This document shows, one piece after another, positions 23,715 through 33,249 of a stretch of DNA of 64,000 nucleotides; position 1 is the stretch's first letter, and each line of letters starts with the position of its first letter. This DNA is from Actinostola sp. cb2023 (taxonomy: Eukaryota > Cnidaria > Anthozoa > Actiniaria > Actinostolidae). The stretch is from the NCBI GenBank assembly GCA_033675265.1, contig JAUJYZ010001123.1, positions 122,001 through 186,000 on the forward strand, written 5' to 3'. Made by a program: the position numbers and the translations under genes. The notes under the pieces were generated by a model, which was not told the origin of the DNA, did no database searches, and saw only the letters and a list, made by a program, of their open reading frames with translations.

Positions 23715-23808
23715 GTCTCAATGCGCTTTACAACCGATGGAGGACTTTTTCGGGCTGTATATGAGGGCGCCTACGGCAGCCGAGCAGCTTACAATCATGA
23801 GGAGTTCA
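23715..23808. repeat. Interspersed repeat copy (partner at 57494-57583)
   Basis: The stretch from TCTCAATGCGC through GATGGAGGACTTTTTCGGGC and GGCAGCCGA to ACAATCATGAG recurs at 57494-57583 in HAUS4 intron 4, with about 80-90 percent identity by eye. The second copy follows an AAT microsatellite, a common association for invertebrate interspersed repeats. Confidence 0.75.
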
Positions 23809-24044
23809 GTAGTATGTTATGCCTCGAATTTAATGACGTGCAATATTGTAATAAAGTATTACTCGATGTTATCTTGACTATTAGGTGTTAACGTTGGTGT
23901 CAAGCAGTCAATACCACATCTTCTCTGACTGGTAATGGTGTCGTCAAGGCAGTAATGAAGTGTCACTTGATCGTATCTTGGCTGGTAATGGTTATCACTC
24001 AAGCTCACCAATATTCCTGGCGACACGAAGGCTTCGGTCAAACA

Positions 24045-24195
24045 AGCAATGGAAAGAACGCCTTGGAGACTCATTGCCTTGGAAATACAATGTCTTGGAC
24101 ATTTGTTGGACATTCAATGTTCAACGAGTTTCCAACGAATTCACAGGGTTGTGGAGAGTTGCAAAGAATGTCCAGGGTTTGACTGGAAGCCGAGC
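24045..24195. repeat. Repeat copy related to the flanks of the 27.1-kb array
   Basis: Shares AACGCCTTGGARACTCATTG, the TTTCCAAYGAATT block and a final CAAGGTTTG/CAGGGTTTG-like block with 27089-27412. It lacks the expanded 21-bp array found there. It appears to be an unexpanded relative of that locus. Confidence 0.5.
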
Positions 24196-24349
24196 GAGTG
24201 TTGTTTTTCAGTGAATGAATAGGTCTGGGACGTGACTGAATGTGCTTCGCGTTCAGATCAGATCGATGTTATTCTTAGAATATGGCCGCAACCCGGGGCC
24301 GCAACACCCACTCAGCGCTGAGTATTCCATAGTGTCGTATGGTCGCCAC

Positions 24350-24396
24350 TAACCTGAGCATCAGGCTTTTTTTTTGAAGGCCTGATACTCAGGTTA
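24350..24396. mobile_element. 47-bp hairpin transposon with 9-bp target duplication
   Basis: TAACCTGAGCATCAGGC pairs with the complement TAACCTGAGTATCAGGC (16 of 17) around a T-rich loop. The hairpin is flanked by a perfect 9-bp direct repeat GGTCGCCAC (24341-24349 and 24397-24405). This has the anatomy of the 17798-17905 element at an even smaller size. Confidence 0.85.
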
Positions 24397-24587
24397 GGTC
24401 GCCACTCCCACTCAACCGCTAAAGTGGCTAATGCGGCAAGTGGCGTGAAGTACTATCTAATATTTCTGATGAGGTTGTAAAACAATGACAGACAAAAGCC
24501 CTCACCAGTGGAATAAGTTACTAAAGTACCTCACTATGCATAATTCAAATCTTTTTACACCACAATTTCCCTGTGGTTTCAGAGCAA

Positions 24588-24591
<4 letters not shown>

Positions 24592-24624
<33 letters not shown>

Positions 24625-24863
24625 AGGGGGGGGGGGGGGGTACTCAGGGGTATCAGTGAAAAAAACCTTTTTCTGGTGAACTTTTTTTGATATAAAGATT
24701 TGGCAAAGACTTTTTTGGGGCTGATAAAAATGATATCCTACCGTTCTCGATTTTATGTGGACTTTTTTGGGTTACGTTCTGGGCCGTTGGACTTTATTGG
24801 GGTCTTGTTTTTGCGTAATGGACTTCCCGTCACTGATACCCCTGAGTACCCCCCCTGGGGTAT
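24592..24863. mobile_element. G-rich-ended inverted-repeat element, copy 1
   Basis: The left end is a long G run then TACTCAGGGGTATCAGTGA. The right end is the complement TCACTGATACCCCTGAGTAC then CCCCCC. The interior is rich in GGACTTTTTTGGGG motifs and is collinear with the copy at 25331-25666, sharing ATGATATCCTACCGTTCTCG. No intact ORF. Confidence 0.85.
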
Positions 24864-24892
24864 AATTCTTCGTGCGTATGCTATATTCTAAG

Positions 24893-25117
24893 GCCGTGTT
24901 TACACTTGGTGGTTTACTGAAGTAAACAAGTTACTGAACCTTGGTAGAAATGAGAAAACTATTGTTTGTTGAGCTGGTTAACCTTAGTTTTCTGATTTGT
25001 ACCTTGGTAAAGTGCTCTAGTGTTTCAAACACAGCCTAAAACTATTGTTTGTTGAGCTGGTTAACCTTAGTTTTCTGATTTGTACCTTGGTAAAGTGCTC
25101 AAGTGTAGACACGGCAT
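24893..25117. mobile_element. MITE with an internal direct duplication
   Basis: Ends AAGGCCGTGTTTACACTTG and complement ATGCCGTGTCTACACTTG are inverted repeats. Inside, a ~66-bp segment starting AAAACTATTGTTTGTTGAGC and ending TTGGTAAAGTGCTC is duplicated almost exactly. Confidence 0.75.
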
Positions 25118-25294
25118 AAGCCGGTTCAACGACGAACACTCGTAGTTTATAAAAATAAAAATAAAAAATCACTTTTTAACGTGTCAATGTATTTAGCAGT
25201 ACTGCTAATTGAGGACACGACTCTCACACTCACTTCTTACTACATTCTATATTCTGTACACCCAACACTTATCTCACTAGTTCGTTTTTATTGA

Positions 25295-25796
25295 GGGAGG
25301 AAAACCGGAGTACCCGCGGAGAAAAAACCCCAGGGGGGGTACTCAGGGGTATCAGTGACGGGGAGGTGCGAAGACTTTTTTGGGAGTTTGAAATTCGCGG
25401 CTTGGGACTTTTTTGGGGTTTTCATTTTTCTGGTGGACTTTTTTTGATATGAAGATTTTGTCAAGGACTTTTTTTGGGGTTGATAACAATGATATCCTAC
25501 CGTTCTCGATTTTATGCGGAGAAAAATTGGACTTTTTTGGGGTTACGATTTTGGGCCGTTGGACTTTTTTTGGGGTCTTGTTTTTGCGTAATGGACTTTT
25601 TTTGGGTTAAAATGTTTGGCCTCATTCGCACCTCCCCGTCACTGATACCCCTGAGTACCCCCCCTGAGGAAAAACCCTCGAAGCAAGGGAGAGAACGAAC
25701 TGACAAACTCAATTCACATAATGCGCCCGGTCCAGGAGTTGAACCAGGCACAACAGCGGTGAGAGGCATAACCACTCGGCCACCCAAGCTACCCAT
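25295..25796 (-). mobile_element. tRNA-derived SINE interrupted by another element
   Basis: On the minus strand the head carries an A box TGGCCGAGTGGTTATGCC (complement 25765-25782) and a B box GGTTCAACTCC (complement 25735-25745), spaced as in tRNA-Ser/Leu-type SINEs. The body (CGAACTGACAAACTC..., on to CCCTCGAAGCAAGG) is cut at about 25668. It resumes left of 25331 with GGGAGGAAAACCGGAGTACC. Body and tail are separated only by the G-rich-ended element, so that element inserted into the SINE. The tail-side boundary near 25295 is approximate. Confidence 0.75.
25331..25666. mobile_element. G-rich-ended inverted-repeat element, copy 2, nested in a SINE
   Basis: Ends CAGGGGGGGTACTCAGGGG and its complement pair for about 43 bp, through GTATCAGTGACGGGGAGGTG. 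Flanks AGAAAAAACCC (25320-25330) and AGGAAAAACCC (25667-25677) look like an 8-11 bp target duplication with one mismatch. The interior is composed of GGACTTTTTTTGGGG-type repeats. Confidence 0.85.
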
Positions 25797-25925
25797 GAAG
25801 TTAGTAGATCATTAGATGCAACGCCACTCGAGGCAGTTGGCTGTTTAACTCATACACAAATAGTGACGAGATCTCGTATTTAAATCAAGATTATCATCAT
25901 CATTACATAAAACGTTCCCATTCTA
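25797..25925. other. Short unassigned spacer
   Basis: Single-copy-looking sequence between the SINE and the AAT repeat. Nothing recognised. Confidence 0.4.
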
Positions 25926-25956
25926 GGAAATAATAATAATAATAATAATAATAATA

Positions 25957-26477
25957 CAGTCAACTCTCTCGTAAGCGGACACCCTCGGGAATTGAAAAAA
26001 GTGTCCGTTAGTAGAGCTGTCCGCTTATGAGAACTATTCCCGTAAGCGGACACCAAAGAAAAATAGGGTGGATGTCCGCTTACGGGAGAGTTAATTACGT
26101 TTTAATCGGTAGAGAAAAATAGCAACTGAACCGTACACCTTGCTTCCCCGCGGACAAATGGAGATTTGACAAAACCGATCGCCACTGTTCTGTTGCTCTG
26201 TAAAAGGTCATATTTTTGTTGATTTTTTGCAAATTAAAGACAAATTCCATTGCCGAAAGTCCATTATTATATGGTGTGTCCGCTTACGAGAGAGCGTAAA
26301 CAAAAGAAAAATCCAATTTTCATTGTCAAAAGTGTCCGCGTCCGCTTACGAGAGAGTGTCCGCTTACGGGAATGTGTAAATACAGAGTTTGACTGGGAGG
26401 GGAAACGGGGATTTGAAAAGGTGTCCGTAAGTAGAGCTGTCCGCTTACGAGAGTGTCCGTTAGCGGAGAGTTGACTG
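25957..26477. mobile_element. 521-bp pogo/Tigger-like MITE inserted in an AAT microsatellite
   Basis: Ends CAGTCAACTCTCTCGTAAGC and complement CAGTCAACTCTCCGCTAACG lie between TA dinucleotides (25955-25956 and 26478-26479), the usual target duplication of Tc1/mariner/pogo elements. Many internal GTGTCCGCTTACGAGAG motifs occur in both orientations. AAT/ATT repeats lie on both sides, so the element landed in a microsatellite. No transposase ORF. Confidence 0.8.
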
Positions 26478-26484
26478 TAGTATT

Positions 26485-26712
26485 TTAATACTTATTATTA
26501 TTTTATTATTATTATTATTATTAAAATAATAATAATAATAATAAAATAATAATAATAATAACAACAACAACAATAATAATAATAACAACAACAATAATAA
26601 TAATAATAATAATAACAGCAACAACAACAACAAAAATAATAATAATAATAATAATAACAATAATAGTAATAATAATAATAACAACAACAATAATAATAAT
26701 AATAATAATAAC
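26485..26712. repeat. AAT/AAC compound microsatellite
   Basis: About 230 bp of ATT, then AAT and AAC trinucleotides in blocks. Leu- and Tyr-rich open frames across it are artefacts of the repeat. Confidence 0.95.
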
Positions 26713-27117
26713 TTTTATTTATAATTAGGAGCCATGGAAACTCGAGGTTCATAACGTGACTTGAAAGCCATTTTAATCGTCAGAGGAAGTATTGTCAGTA
26801 AAGTACTACTGCATCTTCTTAATGGTCTAAGCTATAAATCATCGTTTGTGGGAAAATTGAATTACAATTTTGCTTAGACTCGCAAGATCAATTAATTCAA
26901 TTTCATGTTACAAGACCAACCCTCGGGGTTCGCAACAAAATATGTCGTAGGTTACCGGGGAAATGATAAACCCCTTATCCCTGGCATGGATGGTAAAACC
27001 TCGGCTAGGAAAAGTCCTGGTAGGTCTTGATGGGATGAGGAAATCAACGAACAACGGGCGAATTCAAGCCAAGGTATCACTGAATAAACGCAACGCCTTG
27101 GAAACTCATTGGAAGTC

Positions 27118-27378
27118 AGTTCAATTTCCAAAATCGTTGCGGAATTGTCCAAAATCGTTGCGGAATTGTCCAAAATCGTTGCGGAATTGTCCAAAATCGT
27201 TGCGGAATTGTCCAAAATCGTTGCGGAATTGACCAAAATCGTTGCGGAATTGTCCAAAATCGTTGCGGAATTGTCCAAAACCGTTGCGGAATTGTCCAAA
27301 ACCGTTGCGGAATTGTCCAAAATCGTTGCGGAATTGTCCAAAATCGTTGCGGAATTGTCCAAAACCGTTGGAAATTGA
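27118..27378. repeat. 21-bp minisatellite (about 12 copies)
   Basis: Tandem AAAATCGTTGCGGAATTGTC units of 21 bp, with AAAACCGTT variants. Because 21 is a multiple of three and the unit has no stop, frames stay open on both strands. One plus-strand frame reads KIVAELS repeatedly. Confidence 0.95.
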
Positions 27379-27429
27379 AAATTGAAATTTCCAATGAATT
27401 TCCAAGGTTTGAAGAGCACGCGTTGTCCC

Positions 27430-30400
27430 CAGTGACATCACGAAGTATAAACAACCATTATAGGTCGTTTAGTTTATTTGTCAAGGTCCTGTATCTAGTT
27501 CACGTACTGATATGTGACAACTATAGTTTCAAAAGCTTTGGAGGTTTCAGCAAGGTGAACTTCAAAGCCTGCCTGGAAATGGTAGAAAAAGTAGCAAAAC
27601 GGTAGTTTCCAGATGCTGGTCATGAATCGTCACAGCATTCGGCCGAGAATACAATACAACTGGACGTTCTGTTTGGCGGTACAGAGGGGGAGGTGGACGG
27701 TGATACCACCATCGGGGAAAGGGGGGATGTCATTTTGGTCGCTTAATTATATAATGATGTTCTCAACGTCTGAAAAGGGAATATAAAAATTGAACGAATT
27801 AAGAGAGACGCTCAAACGTACTCTGTAAACGCTTCAGTGTACGATGCAACAGGCCTTTCCCGCATTCTGTTCTATTGCCCACGAACAATAGCACCAGGTT
27901 GAGACTGTGGTAGACATTTCCATACATTTACTGTATTTTGTCCACCCGCAGTCTCGACCTGAAGCCATGGTTCGCGCGCGCGGTCATCGAAGCGAATATG
28001 GATGGGAAAGGCGGCCTATTAGCTCTCGCTTAATTAATGAATTAATTTCTTTTTGAAAACAGACGCTCGAGGCCTTTGTTCATGAGTGAGAAAACACATC
28101 TTCGTGGTCTTGAAAACCAATTTCAAGTGACAAAATGTCACTGAACGAAGTAAGACTCGAGTGAGAGCCAATTTGGATGATTGATGGGATAAAGTAGTAA
28201 AAATACAAGTTTAGGGGGTAGAGACATCTACATTGCGGCGAGCTACGACAAGACATTTTCTGTCAAACAAAAGGTGATAAAAACGACCATCAGGTTTCTT
28301 CCTCCACTATAGTGATATCCTGAATAGAAAATTGAGTTCTCCCACCACACATGCATATAACTGATATAAACAATTGAATTTCTTACAAGCGACTCTGATT
28401 GTTGTCAACTGAGTCAAGGGCAATAGTTGCAAGAGTTGATAGCTACAGTACAGTGTCTATGAGGAATCACTAGTAAACGATGACGCCAGACAACTCCGAG
28501 AGTACACATCTGCATGATAAAGGAAGCAAGGATGATAAAATGAGATGTGTTCGGTGAGACTGAAAATATGGTGAAATGACAATAAAAGAATGGGAGAAGA
28601 TTGGAATTGAAAAAAAGGAAGGGATAAAGGGGTTTCATGACTAAATACTCTGTAAAAGACATGACAGAGGCATTGCAAAAAGGTGAAACATTTTCAGTTC
28701 ATTTCACCTCTCAAGAGACTGGTTAAACACAGTTTTAATCCCTCGCAAACCATTAGTAGTCGCAGTCATTTTTAGATCATAATTCTATTAAGGAAGATCG
28801 TAGTGACGGACACTGATTGCCACACAAGTTTTATCGGTAACGACTGCAAGCTAGATTAAAGACGGTGTCCAGATTATGAAGAAAACACCTTGATAATTCA
28901 GTTACAATGGCTTCAAGCCTCGTTCACAATGATGGCCTGCATCTCCTTAGTTAGGGAGGATCAGGATGGATTACCAACACAACCGATTTTATAATTACAC
29001 TAACGCACTGTTTACGGTGAGATTTTCACCTATCAAATCAACAACATTCCTTGTACAAGACTGTTGTTTCGCCCTCAAAGTACAGACATAAATTTCTTCC
29101 TTCGAAATCCCCCCCGAGGGGGATTTTAAGACAGTAATTTTCCATTTTATTGGTTTCTATTGATCTAGCAAGGACATAAGTTTGGTTGTATAATAGGAAG
29201 AAGTTTGTTTTATATCGATAGTACTCGGCATTGAAAAGCATCGGAACTTAACTTGGCGACCCAGATATTTTGGTTGTTATGGAAACCACTTAGGAATCGA
29301 CACTTCGCCACTTATATCTACATAGGAATTACACAGCCAAATACACTACAAACGGTATTCTGTGCCTAATTGTGGGAAAAATCGTACGTGTGCCCAAGTG
29401 AAAGACCACAAAACGCCGATGATTAAAGTAAGACCTTGGCGAGATAAACCCGAGGTTCGAGGAGCATGTCATTGTCGATGACACTGAATAAACAGTCGAG
29501 AGAAAATGTAAACCCCGCCAGAAATGTAAAGCGAGTGTAAATCTAGAAAGAAAAAAGACTGTCAGGGCAAATGAAGTGGTTTTTATCTCCTAATAGCTTC
29601 TAGAGAGATAAGATGATCTAAGACAAATAGCCAAGTCTACAAACGAGACTCGTTTAATCAAGCTTAGTCCTTTTCTCGGGGAGAAAACGTATGTTGACCG
29701 AATAAAGACTTCCAGGAGAGCAAATCAGGCAGTGTTTTTGGATATACTATTAATAGAGAGTCAACAGTTCCCTCACCAAGGTATACAACATTTCAACTTA
29801 ATTAGTTTTAGCGGTGGAGAGTGTTTGCAGACGCCTGGAGTGTCAGAAATAGAACTGCGAAAACGACGTTTAAGAGCTATAATCTTCTTTGATATGCATC
29901 CCTGTCGGGACAAGAACAAAAATAGTCCTTAATCAAAGAGTTAATATTGAATTCAATAGAAAAACTATCGATAAAAGCATTAAAAGCGAAGCTATTTTTG
30001 AACGCGGGAATCAAACTCAATGCAGAATCGCCAATTTTGCAAGCACGAGGCCTATCCAACGAAATCGTGCTGTAGAGATTGTCAATGAGTTTAAGCCACT
30101 CAAAAGGCCCAAGCTTATCTCGACTTTCATCCGCGTTTATAGGCTGTTCATGCTAGCGATAGTAGGCTTGATAAGGGGTTAGCAAAGAGCGAGACCTTAA
30201 TTCGGCTCTAAGCCGACTAAAATAATATTATGATTATCCCAATAGGAAAGGAAATTCAACTTGATCTTCACGACATGTTTTGGCCTCGAGCTTTTTGATA
30301 CACAATCGATCGGTCAACTTTGAAGGACAGAATACCAAGATGATGGCATTTCTTTGCCAACAAGTGTCCGCTTTTAAATGTTCTTTCTATTTGATTGTGT

Positions 30401-32140
30401 TATTTTCCTTTCAAAGCGCCCGGAAATACGTCCATGTCTTAAAGCGCGTGGCTGTAGGATATGTGATAGGAGATCGATGTATTTTTGCCGGAATTTCGCA
30501 ATGATATTAGGACAGCAGCCGCTGGCTACGGATCGGTTCGCAGAGGGTCAGCAGCGAGAAACTACTCGACCACAAATGGCACGGCCATTATGATTATCAC
30601 ATAGTCAGTGTTCATAATTCAATGTAATATATATTAATCCAAATGGGGCCTAACACTACTGGAAAATACCTGGGAAAAAAGCATAATTCTATGGTCAATT
30701 TCTTCGATTAGATTCACCGTGAAATCACGATGAAAAAATTACTTCCGTGATACGTATGAGTCTTAGAAACGAAGAACCCGTCCATTTGAGACAGACAGAG
30801 AGAGGAATCACGCTCAGTTCAATGCCTTAGAGGCGCTACTACAGACAATTCACTGTCAGGATCGCTTGCTGCAAGAAGTAATAGATCAACAAACGAGTTA
30901 CTAAAAGGGCAACGTAACACTAGAGAGAGGAAACCGGATAACGTCAAACATAAAAACGAAGCATTGATGGCTTGGGCAGGTGTCCGTGGTTATTGCGAGA
31001 GCGAGAGCATTCACAACCAATAAGCACAGAGAATATTAATCTAACCTTTTTAAACCCAATTTACGTTGCTTAAATATATGCAAATCTTTTGCCATTAGGT
31101 CTCAAGAAGTTTCATTTGGCCAAGGAATGACGGCTAAGATGGTGTGTATATGGGGAGATAGTTTACGTGTATAATATCTATATATGTAGTGGTGTTGCAC
31201 CACAACCGTAATATAACCCCAAGACGTGATGACAATAAACTCACATAGAGAAAGTCGTTTATGTTTGGTATTACTACAAACAAAGCTTTAACATGTACAC
31301 AAACAAGCCACATGACATCAGCGAAGTTCATCCCACCAATAATCGACAAAACTATTTAACACCGACGCTCTAGCTAAATCTAGAAGCTCTGAGCCACATA
31401 CCCCGAGCGAGCATTCTTGATTGCCGAGTGATGTAATAACTGTAGACGTTTTCCTTCACATTTCCTAACAATAGACCATCTTATTGACTCTGGTGGCCTT
31501 TGAGTTGATGCGAGCCGACAAATAGAAGTTACAGGAGTTCAGCGCCGCGAAATCGCTTTGAAAGATTCTATTGTGAATCTAATAAAAAAACGAGTAAATA
31601 AAAGTGTCTAGGATCTTGTTTCAATATGCGACTGAGTGTTTACTAAATAAAATTGAACAGTTTGAGGAATATTGAGAACTTATTAACTGCGCGATAAGAC
31701 AGGTTCTTCCGTTTCAACGACCAAGGTATATTCCTGTTTTGAGCTGAGAAGTGTTCACCGCACATGTGTTTTTTGTTTGGGGTTAGGATTAGACTATACA
31801 CTTTCCAAAAAAAAAACACTCGAAAAATAATTTCAATTAGAAAAGGGCTTGAAAACCGAATTAACCATTGATGCCGGAATATTCATTACACATGAAAGTC
31901 ATGATTTCTTGAGCTGTCGTGTTTGCTGTATGATTAATACGAGTGTTTCAAACTCCACGCCGTCTGGGCGAAGCGCACTCCTTATCCTTCATGGCAATCA
32001 CCAAGCGCGCTCTCATTGCGCATTTGAGATCCACAGCAGCTTGATAGATGATCATTTTGTGTCCGCGTAATAAAGACTGCATTGCTTGCTCAACTGAGCG
32101 AAGCGCACAGGTTTTTCGTGACCCAACTCTTGACGGGCGC
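27430..32140. other. No recognisable gene
   Basis: About 4.7 kb of AT-rich intergenic DNA with no ORF I can assign. The 97-codon frame at 29889-30182 and the short frames near 28.4-28.7 kb have no family features. A small palindrome around CCCCCCCGAGGGGG lies near 29110. The last few hundred bases may include the 3' UTR of the GPCR gene. Confidence 0.55.
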
Positions 32141-32142
32141 AA

Positions 32143-33249
32143 TCATATCTTGGAGCCGTTCATGTTTGCTCGACGGTTCGAGTTCGAATCGATGGTCGAG
32201 CGTCGGAGGTTTGAAGCCTCGTTGCACGAGTACTCTTCCAAATAGTCGCTCCTGCGATGCGGCTTGTTTGGCAAGAGGAGCTTGCGGAAGGCATCCTGGA
32301 ACTCTTTATTGTAAAGTCCATAAATAATGGGGTTCACGCTGCTGTTCAAGATTGGTAACACGAAGACAAACGGGATACGAATCGCAAGGGAGAACTCCGG
32401 GTACTTTACGAAACTTTTAAAGCAATCATGAGGACACCACATTGAGATGAACACGATGATGATGAAAGGTAACCAGCACACTACAAATGCGCCGATGACG
32501 ATAGCTATGGTTTTGGTCGCTTTGAGCTCGCGAAGACTGCGTTTGTGACCGCGTTTGTTCGGGTCGTGCGATGCCAAGGCCTTGGACTGAGCGAGCGCTA
32601 TTTTAAAGATCGAGGTATAGGTGACGATGACGATGACCAGGGGCAATAGAATGGCGCAGACCAGCGTACTCGTGTAATACACTGGGTCGCCCTTGCCGCA
32701 CTGGAGTTCGCCGGTATTGGGAGATACGTAAACCCAATTGGTATCAGTCCCTCCAGTCGTCCAGTTTACAAGACTCAAAAGCCCCCAGAGAATTGAGTAG
32801 CTCCAGACAATCGTGATCAAAATCAAACATACTTTTTTAGTCATTTTTTCTTGGTAAATAAACGGTCTAGTGATCGCTAGGAAGCGGTCAATGGAAATGA
32901 TAGTCAGGTTACAGATGGACGCCGCACTCCAGATTCCGTCAGTAGAGACCCAAAATATGCAGGCATTTTTAGGCAGACACCAGTTCATGTTGTGGACGGA
33001 CTGGTCGATGCGAAGCGGGAGCATCACCAGGGCTACCAGCAGATCACTAATGGCGAGCGATACAATGAACAAGTTACTCACACGGCGTAGTCTCGCGAAC
33101 ATAAATACAGCGAGTACCACCAGACCATTCCCGAACAGCGTCCCAAGAAGTATTAGCACAAGAAATATTGTATAAACGATGAACCATGGGCTGGTCGGTT
33201 CCTTGCACTTCACCATGGGATCAAGCGAGATGTTAGCGCTGATATTCAT
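32143..33249 (-). CDS. Class A (rhodopsin-like) GPCR, amine-receptor-like
   Basis: Single-exon, 368 residues, with seven hydrophobic segments. Visible class A landmarks are N41 (TM1 GN), D69 (TM2 SLAISDLL), C97 with C184 in extracellular loop 2 (likely disulphide), D121-R122-F123 (DRY variant), P203 and Y211 in TM5, CWLP at 258-261 and NPIIY at 306-310. D104 falls at Ballesteros position 3.32, the amine-contacting aspartate. The TM7 positions equivalent to W7.40 and Y7.43 are V and I, so a classical monoamine pocket is incomplete. N2 and N6 are N-glycosylation sequons. The Ser/Asn/Arg-rich C-tail has a Cys at 342. The protein should sit in the plasma membrane and couple to G proteins. Ligand unknown. 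Intronless amine-like GPCRs are common in cnidarians. Confidence 0.95.
   Translation of the reverse strand: MNISANISLDPMVKCKEPTSPWFIVYTIFLVLILLGTLFGNGLVVLAVFMFARLRRVSNLFIVSLAISDLLVALVMLPLRIDQSVHNMNWCLPKNACIFWVSTDGIWSAASICNLTIISIDRFLAITRPFIYQEKMTKKVCLILITIVWSYSILWGLLSLVNWTTGGTDTNWVYVSPNTGELQCGKGDPVYYTSTLVCAILLPLVIVIVTYTSIFKIALAQSKALASHDPNKRGHKRSLRELKATKTIAIVIGAFVVCWLPFIIIVFISMWCPHDCFKSFVKYPEFSLAIRIPFVFVLPILNSSVNPIIYGLYNKEFQDAFRKLLLPNKPHRRSDYLEEYSCNEASNLRRSTIDSNSNRRANMNGSKI

Noticed and set aside
26460..26752. Poly-leucine and Tyr/Cys-rich ORFs
   Set aside because: Direct translations of the AAT/AAC microsatellite.
27109..27454. Repeat protein with KIVAELS heptads
   Set aside because: The 21-bp repeat is open in several frames on both strands, with no conserved flanking coding sequence, so an open frame is expected by chance.
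32870..33175. 101-codon plus-strand ORF
   Set aside because: Antisense shadow of the GPCR coding sequence.
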